This document shows positions 24,704-32,633 of a stretch of 64,000 nucleotides of DNA, in pieces (the first letter of the stretch is position 1; each line of letters starts with the position of its first letter). Source of the stretch: Halorussus halophilus (GTDB taxonomy: Archaea > Halobacteriota > Halobacteria > Halobacteriales > Haladaptataceae). Made by a program: the position numbers and the translations under genes. Where the stretch lies: positions 186,001 through 250,000 of the forward strand of contig NZ_CP044523.1 of assembly GCF_008831545.1 (NCBI RefSeq), read 5' to 3'. The notes beneath the pieces are model-generated. The model saw nothing but the letters and a program-made list of their open reading frames with translations. It ran no database searches and had not been told where the DNA came from.

Positions 24704-25741
24704 ATGTGGCGTCCAGTTCTCGTCGTCGTTCTCGTCGTCCTCGCGGGGTGTGGAGCCTACGCACCCGGCGTCTCCGATACGACCACGTCTGCGGGTTCGC
24801 AGGCCGACCAGCAGGCGATGTCGGAGTCGCAGGAATCTGGCCCCCGTGCGAACCCGTGGGGCGAGACGACGCTCACGGTCGGAATCAACAACACCGCCAA
24901 CGAGTCGCGGGACTTCCGGCCGCTCGTCCGGGACGCGTTGGCCTACTGGTCGAACAACAGCGAGCAGTACGCCGGGTACGCGATCAACTACGAGTTCGCA
25001 CCCAACGCCACGAATCCTGACCTCGTAATTCACTTCGTCGAGGGCATCGGCGAATGTGCGAACGTCTCCGAACCGGCCGGATGTGCACCGTACGTCACGA
25101 AAGCCGGTCAGGTCTCGCGGCCCATCTCCGTCCGAATCGTCGATAGCTACTCCGACAACTCGACGCGACTCATCCTCAAACACGAACTCGGCCACACACT
25201 GGGGCTGAACCACTCTGCCAAGCCCCAGACTGTCATGTCCCACACGTCGCAGTTGACGACGCTTCCCCAACGCAACGCGACGGAGCGCCGACTCCCGTGG
25301 GCCGACTCGAACTTTACGGTGTATCTCGACGCCGCGAACGTCTCTGACTCCGAGCAGGCGCGCGAGCAGGTCCGGCACGCACTCGACTACTACTCGGACG
25401 GTGCGAACGGCACCGTCCCGACGAACGTCTCCTACGAGTTCACCGACAACCGAACCACGGCCGACGTGATAATCGAGTTCAGCGAACGTCTTCCCTGCCG
25501 AGACGCCGGTAGCGGCTCCTGTGGCCGAGTGCGCGGCATCGACCCTGACGGCGACGGCGCGCTCGAACGCTACGACAAACTCTACGTCACGATGAGCGAC
25601 ATCGACACCGACGCCGCGGGCTGGCACGTCGGCTACTGGCTCGGCTACGGGTTCGGCTTCGAAGAAGAGGGAGAGTGGCCAGCGCCGTTCGAGGACGCCT
25701 CCTACAGCGACCGGCGGAGCGAGTGGTGGACCGATAGCTGA
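24704..25741 (+). CDS. Secreted metzincin (matrixin-like) lipoprotein with a second, dead domain
   Basis: 345 aa. Signal peptide with lipobox VLAGC. The zinc site HELGHTLGLNH (His160, His164, His170) is a complete metzincin HExxHxxGxxH, preceded by a matrixin-like domain (TLTVGINNT, VRDALAYWSNNS, ATNPDLVIHFVE). After the zinc helix and the Met-turn-like QTVMSHTSQL, the pattern restarts (NFTVYLDAA, VRHALDYYSDGA, TTADVIIEFSE, then WHVGYWLGYGFGF), which aligns with the first domain but lacks the zinc ligands. Likely an extracellular protease. Start is the ATG at 24704, 27 bp after the CDF stop. Confidence 0.83.
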   Translation: MWRPVLVVVLVVLAGCGAYAPGVSDTTTSAGSQADQQAMSESQESGPRANPWGETTLTVGINNTANESRDFRPLVRDALAYWSNNSEQYAGYAINYEFAPNATNPDLVIHFVEGIGECANVSEPAGCAPYVTKAGQVSRPISVRIVDSYSDNSTRLILKHELGHTLGLNHSAKPQTVMSHTSQLTTLPQRNATERRLPWADSNFTVYLDAANVSDSEQAREQVRHALDYYSDGANGTVPTNVSYEFTDNRTTADVIIEFSERLPCRDAGSGSCGRVRGIDPDGDGALERYDKLYVTMSDIDTDAAGWHVGYWLGYGFGFEEEGEWPAPFEDASYSDRRSEWWTDS

Positions 25742-25780
25742 CGGTTTTTGTCTCGTCGGTCGCTACGAACGTCCGAGAGT

Positions 25781-26581
25781 ATGTCCTCCAAAGAGTCAAC
25801 CCCCTTCGAGAGCGCCGAGGAGTACTACGCCGAGCACCGACCCGACTACGCCGACGAAATTTTCGATTACCTCCAGCGTAGATTCGACCTGAACGAGTCG
25901 GCCCGCGTCCTCGACTTGGGTTGTGGGGCCGGGCAACTCACGATTCCACTCGCGGCACGTGCGGGCGAAGTCGTCGGAATGGACCCGAACGAGGAGATGC
26001 TTCGACAGGCCCGAGAACGCGTCTCGGCGGCCGATTCGGCTAGTGAGGACGACATCAGGTGGGTTGCTGGGTCCGACGTCGACCTCCACGACGAGATGGG
26101 TCCGTTCCGACTCACGACGATGGGCCGGGCGTTCCACTGGATGGACCAGGAATCGACGCTCGAACAGCTACGGCGAATCACCGAATCTGGGGGCGGCGTT
26201 GCACTCGTCACGGATTCGGAGTGGCTCACGAAGGGGACCGAAGACTGGCAGTCGGAGGTCTACGACCTCGTCGCCGAGTATTTGGACGACGTACCCGAGC
26301 GAACCGGGCCAGCCGAGTACGACGACCCGTGGGACGAACTGTTAGAGACGTTCGAATTCGAGGACGTGGAGCATCGGCAGTTCGCCTTCGCACGCGAGTG
26401 GACCATCGACGGCGTCGTCGGTTACGTCTTCTCGCTGTCGTTCTGCTCGCCAGCGACGTTCGGCGACGACGTCGAGGCGTTCGAGGCGGCACTTCGCTCG
26501 CGTCTACACGAACTGGACGCACTCGACGCAGCGTCGTTCAGGCAGACCGGGAACGTAGACGTGATTTCTGGGCGCGCGTAG
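25781..26581 (+). CDS. Class I SAM-dependent methyltransferase
   Basis: 266 aa. Motif I is VLDLGCGAGQL (about 40-50), followed by GEVVGMDPNEEML (acidic residue binding the ribose of SAM). GRAFHWMDQESTLEQLRRI is typical of the methyltransferase-11/25 group related to trans-aconitate methyltransferase. Substrate unknown. ATG at 25781 is preceded by GAGAGT; the earlier in-frame codons are unlikely. No partner genes suggest the pathway. Confidence 0.85.
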   Translation: MSSKESTPFESAEEYYAEHRPDYADEIFDYLQRRFDLNESARVLDLGCGAGQLTIPLAARAGEVVGMDPNEEMLRQARERVSAADSASEDDIRWVAGSDVDLHDEMGPFRLTTMGRAFHWMDQESTLEQLRRITESGGGVALVTDSEWLTKGTEDWQSEVYDLVAEYLDDVPERTGPAEYDDPWDELLETFEFEDVEHRQFAFAREWTIDGVVGYVFSLSFCSPATFGDDVEAFEAALRSRLHELDALDAASFRQTGNVDVISGRA

Positions 26582-26584
26582 CTT

Positions 26585-26761
26585 TCAGAAACTGGTCTCG
26601 TCCAGCGCGAACTCGAACAGTCCGACTACGACGAGCGCGCCCGCCAAGACTGCACTCTCGACGGTTCCGTACTGGAACGGATAGACGCTGAGCGCGAGGA
26701 AACAGCCTGCGCCGACCAGTGCGACACCGCCGGTCAGGAGGCGTTTCTCGGAGGTCTCCAT
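26585..26761 (-). CDS. Small two-helix membrane protein
   Basis: 58 aa beginning METSEKRLLTGG. Two hydrophobic segments (VALVGAGCFLALSVYPF and SAVLAGALVVVGLFEFAL). ATG 26761 is supported by a T-rich TATA-like stretch (complement of 26788-26796) at leaderless distance. Function unknown. Convergent with the methyltransferase, four bases apart. Confidence 0.6.
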   Translation of the reverse strand: METSEKRLLTGGVALVGAGCFLALSVYPFQYGTVESAVLAGALVVVGLFEFALDETSF

Positions 26762-26811
26762 ACGCTCTACGAGAGCCTCGTTTCGGATAAAAATACGCAC
26801 GCTCGTCTGAA

Positions 26812-27275
26812 TCAGCAGGGCGACACGCTGTCGCCGCTGACTCGCTCGGCACCATCGACGCTGACGAGATACGTCGCGTTCGACGCCGCGTCCGCATGGA
26901 TGTCTCCCGTCGAGTAGGAGTACGGATACTGGACTTCGACGCGGACTGCCACGGCAGTCCTGCTTCCACCGTCGTCTCCTTGCTCGCAGTCGTCGGCGAA
27001 GTGCCCCAGTTTTCGAGGCAGGACGCGTTCTTCAGGTACTTCTTGAGGTAGCCTTTTTCGGCTTCGAGTGCGCGCTCTTCGGCCTCGGCGTCCGACATTT
27101 CCGAAGGTGCGAGGGTCGAGGTCTGGTTGCTGGTCTGGTCAGTCGTCGGCCGTGTGGTGGTCTGGGTGCCTCCTGTGTCGTCGTCCGACGAACCACCGAG
27201 GCAGCCAGCGGTTCCGAGTCCGACGCCGACGCCACAGCAACGAAGTAGCGCTCTGCGGGACCGATTGGAGGACAT
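26812..27275 (-). pseudogene. Tat lipoprotein with a frameshift
   Basis: Starts MSSNRSRRALLRCCG with a lipobox TAGC and an Asp/Thr-rich linker, then an alpha-helical segment (EMSDAEAEERALEAEKGYLKKYL, split here for clarity from NASCLENWG). After NWG the frame turns into a Thr/Arg-rich nonsense tail. One base difference in the C4 run at 27004-27007 (G4 in gene sense) restores WGHFADDCEQGDDGGS, AVAVRVEVQYPYSYS, ATYLVSVDGAERVSG and a stop at 26812. The continued sense-like sequence shows the gene was recently intact or that the read has a one-base error. Function unknown. Confidence 0.7.
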
Positions 27276-27334
27276 CACGTGGCACTGCCCCATCTGCCGG
27301 TAAGTGTTTTCTGCTCACCGAGAGCAACTTGCGC

Positions 27335-27793
27335 TCACTCGCGGTAGACTGGGTCCGATTCGACGCTGGCCCCTGCGGTCGCTCCGGCGGCCAGTGCGCC
27401 CTCCGCGACGAACAGTCCCCACCCGAGCAACGCGACCGCGACGCCGATAGCCGCGTCGTAGCGTGCTGCGAACTCCGTCGGGAGGCCGACGGTCGCCACG
27501 ACGTAGTTGACCGGCCAGAGCGCGCCCCGCGGGGCGGCAGGCTGGAACGACCACCAGACCGCGACCGCGAACGTCGCACCACCGAAGACGCCAGCGAGCA
27601 GTCCGTGGCCCACGCGCCGACGCCACCCGCCACTAGCGAGGCGCGCCGCGACGTGGCCGCCGAGCAGGCCTGCACACGCGACTACCGAGAACACGGGCCA
27701 GCGAGCGTACGGCGGGAGCGGCAGGGTCGCGCCGAGCATTGCCGCCGTCGCATCGACGGCAGTGCCAGCTACGACTGCCCGCCAATCGAGCAT
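27335..27793 (-). CDS. Haloarchaeal membrane protein
   Basis: 152 aa with about four hydrophobic segments (VVAGTAVDATAAMLGATL; WPVFSVVACAGLLGGHVAARL; GHGLLAGVFGGATFAVAVWW; IGVAVALLGWGLFVAEGALA). ATG at 27793 (MLDWRAVVAG). Family not recognised with certainty; it resembles DUF5518-like small halophilic membrane proteins. No functional context. Confidence 0.65.
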   Translation of the reverse strand: MLDWRAVVAGTAVDATAAMLGATLPLPPYARWPVFSVVACAGLLGGHVAARLASGGWRRRVGHGLLAGVFGGATFAVAVWWSFQPAAPRGALWPVNYVVATVGLPTEFAARYDAAIGVAVALLGWGLFVAEGALAAGATAGASVESDPVYRE

Positions 27794-27936
27794 GCTAGCT
27801 ACGCAGAGTTCGAGAAAGTTGAACTCGCCGGTCGGACAGAACTCGACTGCTCGGCGTTCTAAGTCGTCTTCTGTACCGATCTTCTGTCCCGCTCGTCGTT
27901 CCACTCCTCGCTCGCTTTACTCACTGCGGTCACCGT

Positions 27937-27990
27937 CCTTGAAAAACGTCGATGAAAAAGACCGCTCGCTCACTTCGTTCGCTCGCGGAA
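27937..27990 (-). repeat. Dispersed element family 2, short copy at the 3' end of the aminopeptidase gene
   Basis: Read on the minus strand right after the aminopeptidase stop: a CCGCGAGCGA block, a GAGCGAGCGG block, then CTTTTTCATCGACGTTTTTC. These correspond in order to blocks 1, 2 and 3 of the copies at 31051-31347 and 56125-56298. The long hairpin segments are missing. The T-runs make it a plausible terminator for the aminopeptidase transcript. Confidence 0.6.
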
Positions 27991-29088
27991 CTACTCCTCG
28001 AAGCCGTCCTCCCACCGGAACGTGCCGTCACGTTGGACGACCTCCCCGTCGATTTCCATCCACGAATTCTCGCTCATATCGGTGATCATATCGACGTGGA
28101 CGGCCGACTGGTTGCCCTCCTCGCCTTCCGGCAGACAGGACCCGTACGCGCGGCCGACCGCGAGGTGAACCGTGTCGCCCATCTTCTCGTCGAAGAGGAT
28201 GCTGTCGGTGAAGCGGTCGATGCCGCGGTTCATGCCGATGCCCAACTCGCCGAGTCGTCGCGCGCCCTCGTCGGTCGTGAGGACGTCTTCGAGCGCCTGC
28301 TCGCCCGTCTCTGCCGACCAGTCGGTGACTTCGCCGTCCTCGAAGGTGAGGTGAACGCCCTGAATCCGCACGCCGTCGTGAGTCATCGGCACGTCGAAGT
28401 ACACCTCGCCCTCGGGGTTCGCCGGCGCGGTGAACACCTCTCCGCTCGGCAGGTTGTGGCTGCCGTAGGCTACCGAAGCCGCGCTGTTGATCGCACTGCG
28501 GCCCTCGATGGACATCGTGAGGTCCGTGTCCTCCTTGACGAGTCGAACTTCGCTTCCCTCGTCCAGCAGGTCTTTCATGTTCGCCATCTCGTCGGCGAGT
28601 TCCTCCCAGTCGCGCAGGATAGCCTCGTAGACGAAGTCCTTGTACTGCTCGTAGCCCATCCCGGCCTGCTGGGCGTGGGCGCGCGTGGGGTGCAGGGTCG
28701 ATACCCAGTCGGTCGCGAGTCGCGCGGCCCGAGCCTCTTGGCGGGATTTCTTGTACGCCGCGCGCTTGTCGCCCGGTGCGGCGGCCTCCGCGGCGGTGTT
28801 GCACTGTCCGCGCAGCGAGAGGACGCTGTCGGCGCGTTCGAGCATCGCCAACTCGAACTCGGGGTCGGCTTCGAAGTCGCCGTCGTGGCCTCGGATGTAC
28901 GCCGCTTCGACTTCCTTGGAGGGATACGTCGGGAGGACGTTGGCTCCGCGCTCGCCCAACTTCTCGGCGACTGCGACCGCGAGGTCGTGCGCGCCGTCGT
29001 CTACTCGCAGTACTACGTCGTCGCCCGCCTTGATGCGGGCGCTCCAATCGACCAGCACCTCGGCATGCCGGTGAATACGTTCGTCCAT
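27991..29088 (-). CDS. M29-type aminopeptidase
   Basis: 365 aa, thermophilic-aminopeptidase (AmpS/PepS) family, a two-metal exopeptidase of the cytoplasm. Seen: DWSARIKAGDDVVLRVDDGAHDL at the N-terminal domain, SIEGRSAINSAASVAYGSHNLPSGEVFTAP (the conserved N-L-P-x-G-E segment with a metal-binding Glu), and the C-terminal metal ligands in MGDTVHLAVGRAYGS and SAVHVDMITDM. ATG 29088 (MDERIHRHAEVLVDWS). Length is normal. A family-2 element copy follows the stop, and a family-1 fragment lies upstream. Note that motif stretches quoted are fragments of longer conserved regions. Confidence 0.85.
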   Translation of the reverse strand: MDERIHRHAEVLVDWSARIKAGDDVVLRVDDGAHDLAVAVAEKLGERGANVLPTYPSKEVEAAYIRGHDGDFEADPEFELAMLERADSVLSLRGQCNTAAEAAAPGDKRAAYKKSRQEARAARLATDWVSTLHPTRAHAQQAGMGYEQYKDFVYEAILRDWEELADEMANMKDLLDEGSEVRLVKEDTDLTMSIEGRSAINSAASVAYGSHNLPSGEVFTAPANPEGEVYFDVPMTHDGVRIQGVHLTFEDGEVTDWSAETGEQALEDVLTTDEGARRLGELGIGMNRGIDRFTDSILFDEKMGDTVHLAVGRAYGSCLPEGEEGNQSAVHVDMITDMSENSWMEIDGEVVQRDGTFRWEDGFEE

Positions 29089-29220
29089 TGGGTTGAGTGA
29101 GGGGGTTTGGTTTGATAACGACGGTGATTTCGTGAGAGTCGGAGTTGTTTCGTGATGTGGGTGACTTCGTTCGGTGTCTCGTGGCTCGGTCTGCAGTTGT
29201 TGCACGGATTTCTGCGTCGT

Positions 29221-29280
29221 GAAGCTAACTACTGGCCATACAAACGAGAGACCGCACAGCACCGCGCCAGCGCGCGCCGC
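29221..29280 (+). repeat. Dispersed element family 1, internally deleted copy
   Basis: GAAGCTAACTACT (29221-29233), then GAGAGACCGCACAGCACC, then directly CGCCAGCGCGCGCC. In the full copies the second and third blocks are separated by about 115-125 bp containing two hairpins; here that middle part is absent. Lies in the divergent promoter region between the aminopeptidase and AOR genes (264-bp gap). Confidence 0.6.
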
Positions 29281-29352
29281 CCTTAATTTCGCCTCGCGGT
29301 ATCCCACCCCAAACTACACAATTTTATCTTCTGAACCTCCAAACGACCATCT

Positions 29353-31050
29353 ATGATTCACGCCGAAGGTCCGCTACTCACAATCGACGTGGGCGAGCGC
29401 GAAGCGTCCACGACAGACATCGACGACGTACTCGCCGACTTTATCGGGGGGCGCGGGGTCGCCACGAAGTTGGCACACGACCGCATTCCCTTCGATGCCG
29501 CCCCGCTCGGGGCCGACAACAGCCTCTTCTTCTCTACCGGGCCGCTCCAGCACTCTCAGACCAGTTTCACCGGCCGGATGAACTGCACCGGTCTCTCCCC
29601 CCTCACAGGAGGACTGCTCTCCTCGAACGCGGGCGGGTTCCTCTCGCGCAATTTCACTGGGACTGGCTACGCCGCCGTCGAGGTGACGGGCCAGAGCGAG
29701 GAGTTGCTGGCGATTCACGTCACTGACGAGGGCGTCGAGTTCGAGGAAGTCCCAGGACTCGAACAAGCCACCGTGTCAGAGACTGGCGACGCTATGGAGG
29801 AACGCCACGGTTTCGGCGAGGACCAACTCGTCGTCGCAGGCCCGGCAGGCGAGAACGCAATCCGGTTCGCGTCCATCATGACCACCGAGAGCAGGGCGTT
29901 CGGCCGCGGCGGACTCGGCGCAGTGTTGGGCACGAAGGGCGTCAAGTGCATCTCCTTCGAGGGCGACTCCGAGAGAGCGGTCGAACTCGACCTCGGGTCG
30001 GTCGGCACCGACCTCCACCGGGACGCCGCGACTGCGACGGACAACCCCATGAAGGAGGCCGGAACGACCAGCGTCACGGAGTACGCCAACATGGTCGGCG
30101 CGCTCCCGACGCGCTACTTCTCCGAACTCGAATTCGAGGGCGCGGCCGACATCGGCGGCGACGCCGTGAGCGAGAAGAAGTACCAGAAAGGGACCTGCTC
30201 GCAGTGTGCGTTCGCCTGCAAACTCCCGACCCGAGACGAGGAGACCGGCCTCGAAACCGAAGGCCCGGAGTACGAGACGGTAATGGCGTTCGGGTCGAAC
30301 GCGGGCGTGGACGACGTGGTGTCGGTGATGAAGTCCAACGACCTCTGCGACAAACTCGGCATGGACACGATTTCCTGCGGTGACGTGGTCTCGGCCTACC
30401 TCGCCGCCAACGACGAGTTCGGCAACGACGAGTTGATTCACGAGTTGGTCGAGAAGATAGCGTACAGAGAAGACGAGGGGGACCTGCTCGCGGAAGGCGT
30501 CGCGCGCTGTCACGACGAACTCGGCGTCGAGAACTGGACCGTGAAGGGACTGGAATTCTCGGCCCACGACGGTCGGCACCTGAACGGGCAGGGTCTGGCG
30601 TTCGCCACCGCGAACCGCGGTGCGGACCACATGTATGCCGAATTCTACTCGAAGGAGTACCCACTCGTCCCGAAGGAGGAGGCGCTTGACCCCGAGGGGT
30701 TGGAGGGCAAACCGCCGCTCGTCGCGGAGAAAGAGAACCACAGCGCGGTGCTGGACAGCGGCGTCGTCTGTAAGTTCTCCCGGAGCTTCATGACTGAGGA
30801 ACGATTGGAAGGACTACTCGACGCCGACTACGAGGCGTTGCAGGAAATGGGCGCGAAGGTCGTCGAGTTAGAGCGCCACTTCAACAACCAGCGGGGCTTC
30901 GACCGCGAGGACGACACCCTGCCGTACGACCTGCCTGAGTTCGAATCTGCGCTCTCGGAGTACTACGACGTTCGGGGCTGGAACGACGACGGGACGGTGC
31001 CGGAGGGGAGCGTTGCGGGTGGTTCTGGCGCGGCGAGCGCGGACGACTGA
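29353..31050 (+). CDS. Aldehyde ferredoxin oxidoreductase family protein (copy 1, complete)
   Basis: 565 aa. Tungsten/molybdenum bis-pterin enzyme family that oxidises aldehydes to acids with ferredoxin. The N-terminal domain has the expected IGGRGVATKLAHDRI and FFSTGPLQHSQTSFTGRMNC. The [4Fe-4S] ligands are all present: CSQCAFAC (Cys282, Cys285, Cys289) and Cys473 (SGVVCKFSRS). EGPEYETVMAFGSNAGVDD and CDKLGMDTISCG are family signatures. The C-terminal LPEFESALSEYYDVRGWNDDG is typical. Substrate unknown. ATG 29353 lies close after an AT-rich promoter region. Confidence 0.9.
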   Translation: MIHAEGPLLTIDVGEREASTTDIDDVLADFIGGRGVATKLAHDRIPFDAAPLGADNSLFFSTGPLQHSQTSFTGRMNCTGLSPLTGGLLSSNAGGFLSRNFTGTGYAAVEVTGQSEELLAIHVTDEGVEFEEVPGLEQATVSETGDAMEERHGFGEDQLVVAGPAGENAIRFASIMTTESRAFGRGGLGAVLGTKGVKCISFEGDSERAVELDLGSVGTDLHRDAATATDNPMKEAGTTSVTEYANMVGALPTRYFSELEFEGAADIGGDAVSEKKYQKGTCSQCAFACKLPTRDEETGLETEGPEYETVMAFGSNAGVDDVVSVMKSNDLCDKLGMDTISCGDVVSAYLAANDEFGNDELIHELVEKIAYREDEGDLLAEGVARCHDELGVENWTVKGLEFSAHDGRHLNGQGLAFATANRGADHMYAEFYSKEYPLVPKEEALDPEGLEGKPPLVAEKENHSAVLDSGVVCKFSRSFMTEERLEGLLDADYEALQEMGAKVVELERHFNNQRGFDREDDTLPYDLPEFESALSEYYDVRGWNDDGTVPEGSVAGGSGAASADD

Positions 31051-31347
31051 CAACCTTTTGCTGCGCTCAGTTGCCAGAAGCCGAAGGCTTCTGGCTGCTT
31101 CGCTGTCTTCGCGCGGTGTTGCCGCGCGAATGGTCCGAGGGACGGAGTCCCTCGCTAGCAAAACGTTGATGAAAAGCACCGGAAGACAAACAGCGTCTTC
31201 CGAGCCTTCCTTCGCGTCCGCTCAGGAAGACACGTCGTCACCTTCTCTGTTGCGCCAAAGGCGCTCCTCCGAAGGTTCCTTGGCCCGCTCGCTTGGCGAG
31301 GCGCGCACGGCGCGCCTCACCTCGCTCGCGGTAGAAGTTCTCGACCC
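31051..31347 (-). repeat. Dispersed element family 2, long copy with covarying hairpins
   Basis: Fills the gap between the convergent AOR and thiolase genes. Read on the minus strand from the thiolase stop: TTCTACCGCGAGCGA, hairpin, AGCGAGCGGGCCAAGGAACC, hairpins, GTGCTTTTCATCAACGTTTT, hairpins, CGCAGCAAAAGGTTGT. Perfect stems on the plus strand: 31073-31082/31086-31095 (10 bp), 31108-31116/31122-31130 (9), 31136-31143/31147-31154 (8), 31180-31187/31195-31202 (8), 31252-31256/31260-31264 (5), 31298-31306/31310-31318 (9). The blocks are shared with the copy at 56125-56298; the stem sequences are not. Confidence 0.85.
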
Positions 31348-32493
31348 TTAGCGTTCGAACGTAATCGCCGCGCCCTGCCCGAAGCCAACACAGAGCGTCG
31401 CGAGACCCTTGTTCACGTCGCGGCGAATCATCTCGTGAATCAGCGTCACGGGCAGACGCGCGCCGGAGGCACCGAGCGGGTGACCGAAGGCGATTGCGCC
31501 GCCGTTGACGTTGAACTTGTCGTCGTCCACGCCGAGTTCGTTCTTCGAGTAGACCGTCTGACTGGCGAACGCCTCGTTCAGTTCCACGAGGTCGAAGTCC
31601 TCGATAGACTCGCCAGTGCGTTCAAGCAGGCCCTGCGTGGCCGGGACGGGGCCGATACCCATGACGCTCGGGTCCACGCCAGCGACGTTGTTGTCGCCGA
31701 CGGTCGCCATGATTTCGAGGCCGTGGTCCTCGGCGAAGGCCTTGCTCGTGACGAGCGTGGCGGCCGCGCCGTCCGCGATTTGGCTGGAGTTACCTGCCGT
31801 GACGGAGCCGTCGCCGACGAAGACGGAGGGGAGTCCGGCCAGCGTCTCTGGGTCGGTGTCGGGTCGGATGCCTTCGTCTTCCTCCACGACGCCCTCCTCG
31901 GTCTCGATGGGGACGATTTGGCCGTCGAAGTAGCCCTTCTCGGTCGCCTCTGCGGCGCGCTGGTGACTCCGCGCGGCGTACTCGTCCTGTGCTTCGCGGG
32001 GCACGTCGTAGCGGTCGGCGACCTCCTCGGCGGTCATCCCCATCTGGAGCGCCGGGAGGTTGTACTCCTCGGACATCCGTGGGTGGATGGACCGGCCCTG
32101 ATAGCCGCCGCCCATCGGCACGCGGGACATGTTCTCGACGCCACCCGCGATGATTACGTCGCGTTGGCCCGCTCGGATGGCGTCGCTCGCGCTGATGAGT
32201 GCCTGCATCGAGGACGCACACCAGCGATTGATGGACGCCGCCGGAACGCTCTCGCCGAGGTCCGACAGGAGCGCGATGATTCGCGCGACGTTGTTGTCCT
32301 GCTCGTCGCGCTGTTGGGCGACGCCCCACATGAGGTCGTCCACGTGTTCGCCGGTCAGTCCGGTCTCCTCTAAGATGGTGTCCACGAGCGGAATCGAGAG
32401 GTCCTCGCTCCGCACGTCGGCGAAGACGCCGTCCTGCTTGCCCTGCGGCGTTCGGATGGCTTTCGCGATGACTGGAGTGGTGTCGTCTGCCAT
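31348..32493 (-). CDS. Thiolase (acetyl-CoA C-acyltransferase)
   Basis: 381 aa. Catalyses thiolytic cleavage of 3-ketoacyl-CoA or the reverse condensation. The acylated Cys is in NRWCASSMQAL (about 91), the catalytic His is in GHPLGASGAR and the second Cys is in CVGFGQGAA near the C-terminus. GGVENMSRVPMG and VNGGAIAFGHP are family hallmarks. ATG at 32493 (MADDTTPVIAKAIRTP). Full length for the type I/II biosynthetic or degradative thiolases. No neighbouring fatty-acid or PHA genes to decide the direction. Confidence 0.93.
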   Translation of the reverse strand: MADDTTPVIAKAIRTPQGKQDGVFADVRSEDLSIPLVDTILEETGLTGEHVDDLMWGVAQQRDEQDNNVARIIALLSDLGESVPAASINRWCASSMQALISASDAIRAGQRDVIIAGGVENMSRVPMGGGYQGRSIHPRMSEEYNLPALQMGMTAEEVADRYDVPREAQDEYAARSHQRAAEATEKGYFDGQIVPIETEEGVVEEDEGIRPDTDPETLAGLPSVFVGDGSVTAGNSSQIADGAAATLVTSKAFAEDHGLEIMATVGDNNVAGVDPSVMGIGPVPATQGLLERTGESIEDFDLVELNEAFASQTVYSKNELGVDDDKFNVNGGAIAFGHPLGASGARLPVTLIHEMIRRDVNKGLATLCVGFGQGAAITFER

Positions 32494-32633
32494 GGTTCGG
32501 TTTCCGGGCCGGACGGTCTTAAATGGCGGTAGAACCGCTAGCACATCGTCAACTGTTTTTCTGATACTTGAGGGGTCTGGGCGGCGCGATAGCAGATGAA
32601 CTATCCGGCGGGCTATTGCTGGTAAACCATACA

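Noticed and set aside
28028-29047. 339-codon Arg-rich open frame overlapping the aminopeptidase
   Set aside because: Alternative frame of a GC-rich gene; extremely basic composition does not fit a halophile.
31013-31351. Open frame through the family-2 element (contains KTLMKST)
   Set aside because: The same short peptide arises in the element copy near 56.2 kb simply because the DNA block is shared; flanking translation is unrelated, so the conservation is at DNA/RNA level.
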